The notes below the pieces were generated by a model, which was given only the letters and a program-made list of their open reading frames with translations, was not told where the DNA came from and did no database searches. A DNA stretch of 64,000 nucleotides from NCBI RefSeq assembly GCF_029194005.1, contig NZ_JARFVA010000004.1, positions 62,001 through 126,000 on the forward strand, given 5' to 3'. Position 1 is the stretch's first letter, and every line of letters begins with the position of its first letter. A program made the position numbers and the translations under genes. The stretch comes from Flagellimonas okinawensis. Its GTDB lineage: Bacteria; Bacteroidota; Bacteroidia; Flavobacteriales; Flavobacteriaceae. This document shows positions 53,069 to 61,634 of the stretch, piece after piece.

Positions 53069-54118
53069 ATGAAATTATCAAACTTCAATTTTGAATTGCC
53101 TAAAGAGTTATTGGCAGAATATCCTGCGGAACACAGGGACGAATCCAAACTAATGGTGGTTCACCGTGATAGCGGAAAAATTGAACATAAAATGTTCAAA
53201 GACCTAGTAGATTACTTTGATGAAGATGACGTTATGGTCTTGAACAATACAAAGGTGTTTCCTGCCCGACTTTTTGGAAATAAGGAAAAGACGGGAGCTA
53301 GAATTGAAGTTTTCCTTTTGAGGGAGTTAAACCAGGAACAACGCCTTTGGGATGTTTTGGTGGATCCAGCCAGAAAAATAAGAATCGGGAACAAATTGTA
53401 TTTTGGTGAGGATGAAAGTTTGGTGGCAGAGGTGATCGACAATACTACATCAAGAGGGAGAACATTACGCTTCCTATATGATGGTTCCTATACCGATTTT
53501 AGAAGAAAGCTCAGGGAATTGGGAGAGACTCCACTTCCAAAATATATCAAAAGAGAGGTTACCCCTGATGATGAGGAACGTTACCAAACCATTTATGCCA
53601 AACATGAAGGTGCGGTTGCAGCACCTACAGCAGGTCTCCACTTTTCCAAGCACTTGTTGAAACGTTTGGAAATCAAGGGAATCAATTTTGCCGAAGTAAC
53701 ACTTCACGTAGGATTGGGAACCTTTAACCCGGTTGAGGTCGAGGATTTGTCCAAGCACAAAATGGACAGTGAGGAATTGGTCATAGATGAAAAGGCAACC
53801 GAAATTGTAAACAACGCAAAATCAAACAAAAGAAAAGTTTGTGCGGTAGGTACAACAGTTATGCGTGGATTGGAAAGTGCCGTATCCTCGGAGCATACAT
53901 TAAATACATTTGAAGGGTGGACCAATAAGTTCATCTTTCCTCCTTACGAATTCAGTATTGCCAATTGTATGATTACGAACTTCCACTTGCCAAAATCTAC
54001 CTTGTTGATGATGGTCTCGGCTTTTGCAGGTCACGATCTTATTAAAAAGGCGTACAAGCAGGCCATTTTGGAAGGCTATCGCTTTTATTCCTACGGGGAT
54101 GCAATGTTGATTCTATAA
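53069..54118 (+). CDS. queA: S-adenosylmethionine:tRNA ribosyltransferase-isomerase
   Basis: A 349-residue enzyme that transfers the ribosyl part of SAM to preQ1 in tRNA, giving epoxyqueuosine. It begins [20 protein letters not shown] and shows [54 protein letters not shown] and [21 protein letters not shown] wording ([17 protein letters not shown]), with [20 protein letters not shown]. Length is standard. It has its own promoter and terminator. Confidence 0.96.
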   Translation: MKLSNFNFELPKELLAEYPAEHRDESKLMVVHRDSGKIEHKMFKDLVDYFDEDDVMVLNNTKVFPARLFGNKEKTGARIEVFLLRELNQEQRLWDVLVDPARKIRIGNKLYFGEDESLVAEVIDNTTSRGRTLRFLYDGSYTDFRRKLRELGETPLPKYIKREVTPDDEERYQTIYAKHEGAVAAPTAGLHFSKHLLKRLEIKGINFAEVTLHVGLGTFNPVEVEDLSKHKMDSEELVIDEKATEIVNNAKSNKRKVCAVGTTVMRGLESAVSSEHTLNTFEGWTNKFIFPPYEFSIANCMITNFHLPKSTLLMMVSAFAGHDLIKKAYKQAILEGYRFYSYGDAMLIL

Positions 54119-54140
54119 AAGCATAATTTCATAGAAGAGA

Positions 54141-54175
54141 AATCCCGTTCGCTTTATGGCCAGCGGGATTTTTTC
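54141..54175 (+). terminator. Intrinsic terminator of queA
   Basis: AATCCCGTT pairs with AGCGGGATT (one G.U) and is followed by TTTT and a T-rich run. Confidence 0.85.
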
Positions 54176-54180
54176 TTGCT

Positions 54181-54188
54181 TATCTTTA
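54181..54188 (+). promoter_or_regulatory. -7-like box abutting rlmN
   Basis: TATCTTTA matches TAnnTTTG at seven of eight positions and ends 4 nt before the ATG at 54193; if used, the transcript would be leaderless or nearly so. Confidence 0.4.
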
Positions 54189-54192
54189 AGTG

Positions 54193-55233
54193 ATGGAAAC
54201 CAAAAAGAAGGACATACGGGCATTGACAAAGGACCAACTCCGTCAGTTTTTTGTGGAGCAAGGAGACAAGCCATTTCGTGGCAATCAAGTATACGAATGG
54301 TTGTGGCAGAAGTCAGCCCATGATTTTGATGCCATGACCAATATCTCCAAGGAAACCAGAAAAATGTTGGAGGACAATTTTGTCATCAATCATATTCGCG
54401 TAGATCAAATGCAGCGTAGTTCCGATGGTACCATTAAAAATGCTGTTCGATTGCACGATGGTTTAGTGGTCGAGTCCGTATTGATTCCCACGGAGACCCG
54501 AACAACTGCCTGTGTTTCCAGTCAAGTTGGTTGCAGCCTGGATTGTAGATTTTGTGCCACCGCACGTTTAAAACGTATGCGGAACCTGAATCCGGATGAA
54601 ATCTATGATCAAGTAGTGGCCATTGACAATGAAAGCCGTCTGTATTTTGACAGGCCCTTGAGCAATATCGTTTTTATGGGCATGGGAGAGCCTTTGATGA
54701 ACTACAACAATGTTTTGAAAGCTATTGATAAAATCACTTCCCCTGAGGGATTGGGGATGTCGCCCAAAAGAATTGTGGTGTCCACTTCGGGAGTGCCCAA
54801 GATAATCAAGAAAATGGCCGATGAAGAGGTTAAGTTCGGTCTGGCCGTCTCTTTGCACTCTGCAATCGATCAGGTGCGTACATCAATTATGCCGTTCAAT
54901 TCAACTTTCCCCTTGAAGGACCTTCGCGAGGCCCTGGAATATTGGTACAGTAAGACCAAAAACAGGATAACCTATGAATATGTGGTTTGGAAGGGCATCA
55001 ATGATACCCAAGAGGCAGCTGATGCTTTGGTGAAATTTTGCAAGTTTGCACCGTCCAAGGTCAATATTATTGAGTATAATCCCATTGATGATGGGGAGTT
55101 CCAGCAAGCGTCGAGCAGTGCAGTGGAAATGTACCAAAATACTTTGGAACGGAATGGGATAACTGTTACCGTACGTAGGTCGCGAGGAAAGGATATTGAT
55201 GCCGCTTGCGGACAATTGGCCAATAAGAGCTAA
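54193..55233 (+). CDS. rlmN: 23S rRNA (adenine(2503)-C(2))-methyltransferase
   Basis: A 346-residue radical SAM enzyme that methylates A2503 of 23S rRNA and A37 of some tRNAs. The cluster motif is C-x3-C-x2-C in GCSLDCRFCATARLKRMRNL; also present are VFMGMGEPLMNYNNVLKAI, VSTSGVPKIIKKMA, LAVSLHSAIDQVRTSIMPF and the C-terminal AACGQLANKS with the second catalytic cysteine. ATG 54193 is preferred to the GTG one codon before it. Confidence 0.95.
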   Translation: METKKKDIRALTKDQLRQFFVEQGDKPFRGNQVYEWLWQKSAHDFDAMTNISKETRKMLEDNFVINHIRVDQMQRSSDGTIKNAVRLHDGLVVESVLIPTETRTTACVSSQVGCSLDCRFCATARLKRMRNLNPDEIYDQVVAIDNESRLYFDRPLSNIVFMGMGEPLMNYNNVLKAIDKITSPEGLGMSPKRIVVSTSGVPKIIKKMADEEVKFGLAVSLHSAIDQVRTSIMPFNSTFPLKDLREALEYWYSKTKNRITYEYVVWKGINDTQEAADALVKFCKFAPSKVNIIEYNPIDDGEFQQASSSAVEMYQNTLERNGITVTVRRSRGKDIDAACGQLANKS

Positions 55234-55418
55234 CATCTAGGATACAGGATACAGGAGTTATATGAAATATGTTTCTTCCTAAATCCTAAACCCACAATCA
55301 CATTCCCTGTAAATCATCGATACTTTTGAACCTGTATCTTAAAACTTCGATTTCATTCCTACAACTCTTGCATTTTCCCTACTTTTAGGGTCTCAAAACC
55401 AAACACCACACCGTTACG

Positions 55419-56393
55419 TTGAAAATCGTTTCGCAGATAAGGGAACCCATAGAAAATGAGATGCAGCTTTTTGAGGAGAAATTCCTCAAATCCATGTCCT
55501 CCAAAGTCGCATTGTTCAATAGGATTACCTATTACATAGTTAATAGAAAGGGCAAGCAAATGCGTCCGATGTTCGTTTTTTTAACGGCAAAATTGTTGAA
55601 CGGTGAAGTCAATGAGCGCACCTATACCGGGGCATCCATCATTGAATTGATACACACGGCGAGCTTGGTGCACGATGATGTTGTGGACGATAGTAACAAG
55701 CGCCGGGGTTTCTTTTCCATCAATGCACTCTGGAAGAACAAGATAGCCGTTTTGGTAGGCGATTTCCTTTTCTCCAAAGGGCTTTTGGTTTCCTTGGAAA
55801 ATAAGGATTACGATCTTCTTCATATTATTTCCAATGCGGTACGTGATATGAGCGAAGGGGAACTTCTTCAAATTGAAAAAGCAAGATTGCTGGATATCAC
55901 CGAAGATGTGTATTATGATATCATCCGACAGAAAACGGCAACTTTAATTGCCGCCTGTTGCAGTATGGGTGCCTGTTCAGTTCGACCTGATTCGGATGAG
56001 GTGGAAACCTTTAGGAAGTTCGGTGAGCTTTGTGGTATGGCATTTCAAATTAAAGATGACCTATTTGATTACGGTGCCGAGAAAATTGGAAAGCCCACTG
56101 GAATCGATATCAAAGAACAGAAAATGACGCTTCCATTGATCTATGCCTTGAACAATAGTGACAAGGAAAAGAAAAAATGGTTGATCAACTCCATCAAAAA
56201 GCACAACAAGAACAAAAAACGGGTAAAGGAAGTGATCGAGTACGTCAAAGAAAAAGGCGGTCTGGATTATGCCGTAGTAAAAATGCTGGAGTTTAAGGAC
56301 GAAGCATTGGCCATCTTGGACAATTACCCGGACTCTGAATACAAAAGTGCCCTCACACTTATGGTCAATTACGTGGTGGACCGAAAAAAATAA
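55419..56393 (+). CDS. Trans-polyprenyl diphosphate synthase
   Basis: A 324-residue isoprenyl diphosphate synthase that elongates farnesyl or geranylgeranyl diphosphate for the menaquinone side chain. Both aspartate-rich motifs are present: ELIHTASLVHDDVVDDSNKR and GMAFQIKDDLFDYG, with the Lys/Arg substrate site GKQMRPMF and the KT in RQKTATLIAACC. Chain length cannot be read. It starts at a TTG (KIVSQIREPIE follows); a TACTTTTA box lies at 55380. The 185-nt gap after rlmN has a tandem GGATACA pair but nothing else I recognise. Confidence 0.9.
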   Translation: MKIVSQIREPIENEMQLFEEKFLKSMSSKVALFNRITYYIVNRKGKQMRPMFVFLTAKLLNGEVNERTYTGASIIELIHTASLVHDDVVDDSNKRRGFFSINALWKNKIAVLVGDFLFSKGLLVSLENKDYDLLHIISNAVRDMSEGELLQIEKARLLDITEDVYYDIIRQKTATLIAACCSMGACSVRPDSDEVETFRKFGELCGMAFQIKDDLFDYGAEKIGKPTGIDIKEQKMTLPLIYALNNSDKEKKKWLINSIKKHNKNKKRVKEVIEYVKEKGGLDYAVVKMLEFKDEALAILDNYPDSEYKSALTLMVNYVVDRKK

Positions 56394-56503
56394 GTTTTTA
56401 AAACAATGAAAAACAGATAGTTGCTGAAATGTTTTATTTTTCAGGCAACTATTCGCGTTTATATTCCGTCTATTAAAATAGAAGCACTTTATAAACCAAA
56501 CCA

Positions 56504-57079
56504 TTGAAGATTATCACGCTACATAACAACGAAAAGCAATTGATCAAAAAATCGATTCAAGGGGACCAAAATGCTCAAAAGTTGTTGTACGATAAATTTT
56601 CACCAAAAATGTTAGGTGTCTGTAGGCAATATATCAAGGACCTTCATTTTGCCGAGGATGTGATGATCAACGGTTTTGTAAAAGTATTTAACCACTTGAG
56701 TTCTTTTCAAAATAAAGGGAGTTTTGAGGGTTGGATCAGGACCATCATGGTACGAGAGAGCATCTCTTATTTACGTAAAAGACAATTTGTGGTTTATGAT
56801 GACGAAGCCATTGAAGTAAATGGTAAGATTTCAGAACCTGGTGATGGCCTCTTGGATGTGGAATACGTGCAAGACCTCATTGATAGACTGCCGGAAGGTT
56901 ATAAGGCGGTGTTTTTGCTCAATGCCATAGAAGGCTACGGTCACAAGGAGATTGCGGAGTTATTGGAAATTTCGGAAGGAACCTCCAAATCACAATTGTT
57001 CAAGGCCAGAAAAATGCTTCAAGAGAATTTAAATTTAAAGGGAATGTCACCGGGATTACGATCGGCGACCAAAAAATAA
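56504..57079 (+). CDS. ECF-type RNA polymerase sigma factor
   Basis: A 191-residue group IV sigma factor. Region 2 reads GDQNAQKLLYDKFSPKMLGV, with FAEDVMINGFVKVFNHLSSF and GWIRTIMVRESISYLRKRQ; region 4 reads IDRLPEGYKAVFLLNAIEGY and KEIAELLEISEGTSKSQLFK. It starts at TTG 56504 (KIITLHNNEK follows). It is the first gene of a three-gene unit with a membrane protein and an outer-membrane-like protein, 4 nt before the next start. The signal that it answers to is unknown. Confidence 0.92.
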   Translation: MKIITLHNNEKQLIKKSIQGDQNAQKLLYDKFSPKMLGVCRQYIKDLHFAEDVMINGFVKVFNHLSSFQNKGSFEGWIRTIMVRESISYLRKRQFVVYDDEAIEVNGKISEPGDGLLDVEYVQDLIDRLPEGYKAVFLLNAIEGYGHKEIAELLEISEGTSKSQLFKARKMLQENLNLKGMSPGLRSATKK

Positions 57080-57083
57080 CGGT

Positions 57084-57797
57084 ATGGATAAACTGGAAAA
57101 ACATATCAAGGAAAAGCTGGAGGAGCGAACCATTGAACCTTCTGCCAATGCTTGGGACAAAATTGCTTCGCAGGTCAAAGAACCGATCAAGCGAAAAGGA
57201 AATACATGGTTTCCATATGCCATTGCTGCAAGTATCGTTGGTGTTTTGTTCGTGTCTATTTTCTTTTTTACAAATAAGGACAGTAATCTGGAGCAAATAC
57301 AAGTTGTGGATACCAATGTAGAGGAAGCAACGGAAACCCAATTGCCGGATGATGAGACCTTGGAAATTGTTCCATCCAAGGAAACAGATCTAGTGGATAT
57401 GGAGCCCATAAAGACCGAAGATAATGAACAGTTTTCGGAGCCGACTTCCAACAATTTGATTGCAGAACAAGAAATCAAGGAGCCGCTACAGGATGAGGTC
57501 CAATTGAATTCCGACCAATTGATTGCCCAAAAGGTTGAGGAGGTCGTGGCACAAGTCGAGCTTATGGAAAGTGTCCATGAAAATGTTTCCGACGCAGAAG
57601 TGGACTCGCTATTACGAGCCGCCCAACGACAAATCCTCACGGACAAGCTGTTCGCCGAAGGTGGTTCCGTAGATGCCATGTCACTATTGGCAGAAGTAGA
57701 GGATGAACTGGACGGATCGTTCCGGGACCAAATATTCGATGCCCTAAAATCCGGATACCTTAAAGTACGTACAGCGGTGGCCGACCGAAATCAATAA
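57084..57797 (+). CDS. Single-pass membrane protein, probable anti-sigma factor
   Basis: A 237-residue protein that I do not match to a named family. Residues 1-40 (LEKHIKEKLEERTIEPSANA) have the length and W (WDKIASQVKEPIKRK) typical of the short cytoplasmic region of anti-sigma-like proteins in Bacteroidota. A membrane segment follows (FPYAIAASIVGVLFVSIFFF). The rest is a periplasmic acidic region, helical near its end (DSLLRAAQRQILTDKLFAEG). Position directly after the ECF sigma factor supports an anti-sigma role; direct sequence evidence is weak. Confidence 0.72.
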   Translation: MDKLEKHIKEKLEERTIEPSANAWDKIASQVKEPIKRKGNTWFPYAIAASIVGVLFVSIFFFTNKDSNLEQIQVVDTNVEEATETQLPDDETLEIVPSKETDLVDMEPIKTEDNEQFSEPTSNNLIAEQEIKEPLQDEVQLNSDQLIAQKVEEVVAQVELMESVHENVSDAEVDSLLRAAQRQILTDKLFAEGGSVDAMSLLAEVEDELDGSFRDQIFDALKSGYLKVRTAVADRNQ

Positions 57798-57884
57798 AAT
57801 TATTCATCAATCAAGTCAACCTTCTACAACTTCCTGCACTCGATGGGGGCAGGAAGGTGGGAGGGTTATAAATCAAAAACAATC

Positions 57885-58955
57885 ATGAAAACAATTACAT
57901 TTTATTCAGCAGTTTTATTCTTGTTTCTCGTTTCCCAAGCGGCTTTTGGACAAGAGGATTATCAGAAAAAAATAGAAGCGTTGAAGCTTGAAAAACAACG
58001 CATAGTAGAGCAAGAAAAAGAAGCTCTTAAACTAGAAGTGAAAAAAATTAACCAGCGTTTGGAGGATGGGGACATTTCTGAAGGTGAGGCTCGAGTTTTA
58101 AAGGAAGACGTGGCCAAACAAAGGGCTTTAAATATTGAGAACCGTGTGGCTATTATTGAGAATAGAATCGCATTGTTGGAACGCAACAAGGGAGATGTAC
58201 TTTCACTGAGCGAAATAGATACCATTTATGGGGATAGAATGCGGCTGGACCTGTTCATTGATGGCAAACCTGCCATTATATTTAACTCTAAGCACCATAA
58301 GAAGGAAATCAAATATGATAGGCGTACTTATTCCGACTTTGTGATGGCAGTTGGCTTGAACAATGCTTTGATAGAAGGACAGTCACTTTCCGATTCTCCC
58401 TATAAAATTGGTGGAAGTCGCTTTTTTGAAATGGGATGGCAATGGAGGACCAGAGTATTCAGAAATTCCAATTGGCTCAGGTTTAATTATGGATTTTCTT
58501 TTCAGTTCAATGGACTTAAACCTGACGGAAACCGGATTTTTGTACAGGAAGGGGACCAAACAGTACTCGAGCAATTCGATTATGATTTGGATAAGGCCAA
58601 GTTACGAATGGACAACCTTGTTTTCCCAATTCATTTTGAAGTCGGCCCTTCCCGTTTTAAAAAAACGGAGCAGACCATTCGTTATTCAATCCGAGATCAA
58701 TTTAGACTTGGTTTTGGAGGATATGGAGGGTTTAATTTAGGTACACGTCAAAAGTTAAAATACAATCGTGAGGGAGAAGATGTAAAAGATAAACTTAAAC
58801 GTGATTACAACACCAGTGACCTAATTTATGGTGTAAGCGGGTACATGGGTTTTGATGGCGTATTATTATATCTTAAATATGATCTTAATCCAATTTTTAA
58901 GGATGCAGATGTAAAACAAAACAATATTTCATTGGGTCTTCGGTTCGATATTTAA
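57885..58955 (+). CDS. Outer-membrane protein with N-terminal coiled coil
   Basis: A 356-residue exported protein with signal peptide MKTITFYSAVLFLFLVSQAAFG. Residues about 25-110 form a charged coiled coil (KIEALKLEKQRIVEQEKEAL, GEARVLKEDVAKQRALNIEN). The rest has amphipathic strands (FEMGWQWRTRVFRNSNWLRF) and ends SLGLRFDI, as expected of a porin-like beta-barrel (outer membrane beta-barrel family). ATG 57885 is chosen; a frame open 14 codons further upstream would spoil the signal peptide. It lies 87 nt after the anti-sigma-like gene and may be the cognate output of the sigma factor. Confidence 0.8.
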   Translation: MKTITFYSAVLFLFLVSQAAFGQEDYQKKIEALKLEKQRIVEQEKEALKLEVKKINQRLEDGDISEGEARVLKEDVAKQRALNIENRVAIIENRIALLERNKGDVLSLSEIDTIYGDRMRLDLFIDGKPAIIFNSKHHKKEIKYDRRTYSDFVMAVGLNNALIEGQSLSDSPYKIGGSRFFEMGWQWRTRVFRNSNWLRFNYGFSFQFNGLKPDGNRIFVQEGDQTVLEQFDYDLDKAKLRMDNLVFPIHFEVGPSRFKKTEQTIRYSIRDQFRLGFGGYGGFNLGTRQKLKYNREGEDVKDKLKRDYNTSDLIYGVSGYMGFDGVLLYLKYDLNPIFKDADVKQNNISLGLRFDI

Positions 58956-58979
58956 CCATTCAAGAACCATTTATAAATG

Positions 58980-59006
58980 CGGTCAGGGTTTTCCTGGCCG
59001 TATTTT
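58980..59006 (+). terminator. Terminator between the outer-membrane protein and zinc-ribbon genes
   Basis: CGGTCAGG pairs with CCTGGCCG (one G.U) around GTTTT, followed by TATTTTA. It lies between convergent genes and overlaps the last 2 nt of the minus-strand stop. Confidence 0.7.
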
Positions 59007-59247
59007 ATTCAGATAATGCCCGTTCCATTTCCAAAGTAAAATCCTCTTTATAATAGACTTTTTTACAATGGGAACATTCCGCGTAACGGATGTTGTTGAT
59101 CGTAAACATTGGAATCCAGAACAAATGGGCGTAGTTGGGCTGTGCCACCGCGGTGATTGTTCCTGTTTGGCCACAGTGCGAACAGGTAACATGACGGAGT
59201 AGTCTGGTTTCTTTTTTACCCGGTCTTGTTCCAAAAAAAAGTATCAT
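59005..59247 (-). CDS. Small zinc-ribbon protein
   Basis: An 80-residue protein with a hydrophobic first segment (MILFFGTRPGKKETRLL) and two CxxC pairs, CSHCGQTGTI and AECSHCKKVYYK, that should hold one zinc ion; between them is HLFWIPMFTINNI. Homologues are annotated as zinc-ribbon domain or zinc-binding proteins of unknown role in Bacteroidota. ATG 59247 is set by a perfect -7 box at 59272-59279, downstream of which transcription starts; an upstream TTG at 59289 would be ahead of the promoter. Confidence 0.82.
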   Translation of the reverse strand: MILFFGTRPGKKETRLLRHVTCSHCGQTGTITAVAQPNYAHLFWIPMFTINNIRYAECSHCKKVYYKEDFTLEMERALSE

Positions 59248-59271
59248 TCCACAAATAATATTGTTCCATCC

Positions 59272-59279
59272 CAAATTTA
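59272..59279 (-). promoter_or_regulatory. -7 promoter box of the zinc-ribbon gene
   Basis: The minus strand reads TAAATTTG, a perfect TAnnTTTG box, 24 nt upstream of the ATG at 59247. Confidence 0.65.
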
Positions 59280-59354
59280 GAGCTTTCAAGGGCGAATGAA
59301 AAAAATGATTTTTGTTTTTAAATATTTTCTACATTCGCCCACATTTTAGAAACA

Positions 59355-59984
59355 TTGAACGCCTACCACGATTTGGAGGATTGGTTGTCCTGGATGGACG
59401 ATATCTCCAGTAAGGATTATGTGATTATCGATAACTTTCTTAGGGACGAACTTTATACCCAGATCAAATCCTTCTTTCTTGGTAAACTTCCCAATTTTAA
59501 GGAAGCAGGCATAGGTGCCCATTCGGATAATCAAATCGATAGCAAGGTCCGCGGGGATTTTACCTATTGGTTGGACCGAGATCGAGATGCCCATTTAAAA
59601 AGCTACTGGGAATTGTTGGACGAGACCATTCACATTTTTAACCGATATTGTTACTTGAGCTTGTCGGGCTATGAGTTTCATTTGGCACACTATCCATCCG
59701 GTGGACACTACGATAAACATTTAGATCAGTTCGAAAATCGCAATAACCGTATGATTTCCATGATCATTTACTTAAATGATGACTGGAAACAGGGAGATGG
59801 CGGGGAACTCGAAATTTTTGAAAAGGACGGGACGAGTTTCTTGGTGGAACCCTTTGCCTCCCGCTGTGTAATGTTCAAAAGTGCCGATGTGCCCCATGCT
59901 GTATTGGAAGCCAACAAAAGTAGGTTCAGTCTTACCGGTTGGTTGTTGTATCAGCCATCGGCTGTTGGTAAGCTCTTTGTTTGA
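59355..59984 (+). CDS. 2-oxoglutarate/Fe(II)-dependent oxygenase
   Basis: A 209-residue protein of the prolyl-4-hydroxylase-like (P4Hc) 2OG-Fe(II) oxygenase family. The iron ligands are in HYDKHLDQFENRNNRM (H-x-D) and DVPHAVLEANKSRFSLTGWL (second His and the 2OG-binding Arg); the DSBH core has YLNDDWKQGDGGELEIF. The substrate is unknown; family members hydroxylate protein prolines or other residues. TTG 59355 is used as start; ATG 59394 is an alternative that would cut 13 residues of the first helix. Confidence 0.87.
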   Translation: MNAYHDLEDWLSWMDDISSKDYVIIDNFLRDELYTQIKSFFLGKLPNFKEAGIGAHSDNQIDSKVRGDFTYWLDRDRDAHLKSYWELLDETIHIFNRYCYLSLSGYEFHLAHYPSGGHYDKHLDQFENRNNRMISMIIYLNDDWKQGDGGELEIFEKDGTSFLVEPFASRCVMFKSADVPHAVLEANKSRFSLTGWLLYQPSAVGKLFV

Positions 59985-60296
59985 TCAATCTTTCTTTAAG
60001 GGTATCTGTCGGATAAGGTCCTCGTTCTGTGCTGTAGCTGCACCATAGGACATAACCAAAGTGCCTTTGGTGCCATCTGTGGCCTCAATGGTGAAAACGG
60101 TAGATTCGTCCGCTGGATTGGTCATGCCTTCAAAACGATACGAATTGATGATGACCAAATCTTTGGGTTGATATTCTTTTTTGGAATATAACGCCTTTAT
60201 ACAATTTTCATCCGCTTCAAAATCTTCTTTGTAACCTTCTTTCTGGGTTAGTGTGTTCACTGCTTCCGAAAGTGTTTCAAAACTGTATTTGTCCAT
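59985..60296 (-). CDS. Small conserved protein, unknown function
   Basis: A 103-residue protein starting MDKYSFETLSEAVNTLTQKE and continuing with YRFEGMTNPADESTVFTIEA and GTLVMSYGAATAQNEDL. I know this type as a short Bacteroidota family, often labelled phosphoribosylpyrophosphate synthetase, a name not supported by any PRPP synthetase motif here. No signal peptide or membrane segment. Its stop is next to the stop of the oxygenase gene (convergent), and it follows the HemG-like gene by 10 nt, so the two are probably co-transcribed. Confidence 0.75.
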   Translation of the reverse strand: MDKYSFETLSEAVNTLTQKEGYKEDFEADENCIKALYSKKEYQPKDLVIINSYRFEGMTNPADESTVFTIEATDGTKGTLVMSYGAATAQNEDLIRQIPLKKD

Positions 60297-60306
60297 AGGT
60301 TTTTTC

Positions 60307-60840
60307 TTAGATCTTTAAGTTAGCAATAAATTGAAGGACTTTCGATTTTATCTGGGACCAATCCGTGTATTCATGGTCTTTATCGGTATCAATGGAGCCC
60401 CCTTCCTTTTTTGCGATCGAGCGCATGATCAACTTTTTGAAATAATTATACTTTGTGTATTTCAAAGCACCGGCAATATGCCATATGTTCCTTGTGTTCC
60501 ATCCGGTCTCTTTTAAAAAGTTTTCAGCTATCTGTTCTGCCTCTTCATGTTCTTCTTTGATGGAAGATGCCACAGCCATGCTTACAGAGAAAAATGCTCC
60601 AGGTTTATTGTTCAGGGAATGGATATGTTCATGAACATAATCCTTGATCAACGGATTGTAATTGTGTATATGAATTGAACTGCCCACCAGTACGGCATCA
60701 AAAGCTTCTGGAGACGGAGGGTCTTCCGATGCATTGGAAACTACCACCTGATGCCCGTTTTCTTGCAGAACATTCTCCATAAATCTGGAAATCTTTCGTG
60801 TCTGGCCTTCAACTGTACCATAAATGATTAAAATTTTCAT
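60307..60840 (-). CDS. hemG: Flavodoxin-domain protein, HemG-like protoporphyrinogen oxidase
   Basis: A 177-residue flavodoxin. The FMN-binding start is MKILIIYGTVEGQTRKISRF, then FDAVLVGSSIHIHNYNPLIK. The C-terminal part, WHIAGALKYTKYNYFKKLIM and DTDKDHEYTDW, matches menaquinone-dependent protoporphyrinogen IX dehydrogenase (HemG) of gamma-proteobacteria, which oxidises protoporphyrinogen to protoporphyrin in haem synthesis. General flavodoxin function is the alternative. It is followed by a small conserved gene 10 nt on. Confidence 0.82.
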   Translation of the reverse strand: MKILIIYGTVEGQTRKISRFMENVLQENGHQVVVSNASEDPPSPEAFDAVLVGSSIHIHNYNPLIKDYVHEHIHSLNNKPGAFFSVSMAVASSIKEEHEEAEQIAENFLKETGWNTRNIWHIAGALKYTKYNYFKKLIMRSIAKKEGGSIDTDKDHEYTDWSQIKSKVLQFIANLKI

Positions 60841-60922
60841 GACAAAAAGCTTAATGGTTAGACTAGCCTAAAGTCACGTAAATATCATGGTAAATCCAAT
60901 GATATTGGTCAGTTAAAATGGA

Positions 60923-61633
60923 CTATTTGTATACTGTTTCAAAGGAATTTCCATTCCATACCTCATGGGTCACTTCACAGTATGAGCATACCTCGATCAG
61001 GTTTGTTTTTTTGTCCAGGGCCCCAATATTTTTTATAAGGAGTTTACTGTCCTCTCTAAATTCCGAGCCAAGTGAGGTAACGGGGCCATCGAAGATCTTC
61101 CCTGTAATCCGGTCAACTACCACACCTGTTTGGCAGGGAGATCCACAACCCCAAGAGACAAAGGTGTAATGTCCCGAAAAATTGACGCCATTCGCACATC
61201 CCTCGGTTATTCGGGTGATGAATTGTTTTGCTGCCGGGTTGGTGGAAAAATCAGGTTCGGCCAATTCTCCTTGATATACGTCAACAGGATAATCCTCAAA
61301 TGTTGAATTTGGTCCATATTTTCTGTAGATGATCACATCCTCAAAAGAAAGATCTTTTCCCATAATGATGTCTTCACCATAACCGGCCAATTGATTGTAG
61401 ATCGGGAAACTGTCATTGGCCCTTTCCCTTTTGGTCACCATAATTTCCTTAGGTTCTTTAGCCAAAACAAGATAGTCCAATGATTCAAAAATGGGAATCA
61501 GGGAATGACTTTCTGGAATTGATGCCTTTTCGATGGAATCTTGCTTTTCAGCCTTTTGGACTTTTACATCTTTCTTTTTTGGCTGGCACCCAAAAAGAAA
61601 CGCACAACAAATCAATAAACTAAGTCTTGACAT
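60923..61633 (-). CDS. Lipoprotein of unknown function
   Basis: A 236-residue probable lipoprotein: the signal MSRLSLLICCAFLFGC ends with LFGC, a good lipobox. A charged linker follows (KKKDVKVQKAEKQDSIEK). The C-terminal half has a conserved-looking block with several cysteines: TRITEGCANGVNFSGHYTFV, SWGCGSPCQTGVVVDRITGK, later EVCSYCEVTHEVW. I have seen similar blocks in uncharacterised bacterial proteins but know no function. It begins 1 nt after the S15-type peptidase stop, so they share a transcript. Confidence 0.75.
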   Translation of the reverse strand: MSRLSLLICCAFLFGCQPKKKDVKVQKAEKQDSIEKASIPESHSLIPIFESLDYLVLAKEPKEIMVTKRERANDSFPIYNQLAGYGEDIIMGKDLSFEDVIIYRKYGPNSTFEDYPVDVYQGELAEPDFSTNPAAKQFITRITEGCANGVNFSGHYTFVSWGCGSPCQTGVVVDRITGKIFDGPVTSLGSEFREDSKLLIKNIGALDKKTNLIEVCSYCEVTHEVWNGNSFETVYK

Positions 61634-61634
61634 C

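Noticed and set aside
55241-55338. Tandem GGATACA pair and a distant CCTGTATC complement after rlmN
   Set aside because: Arms are short and about 80 nt apart; no U-tract and no sign of function.
57056-57679. 207-codon minus-strand frame opposite the anti-sigma-like gene
   Set aside because: Its Ser/Thr-rich, low-complexity product is the mirror of the acidic Glu/Gln-rich protein on the plus strand; the plus-strand gene fits the operon.
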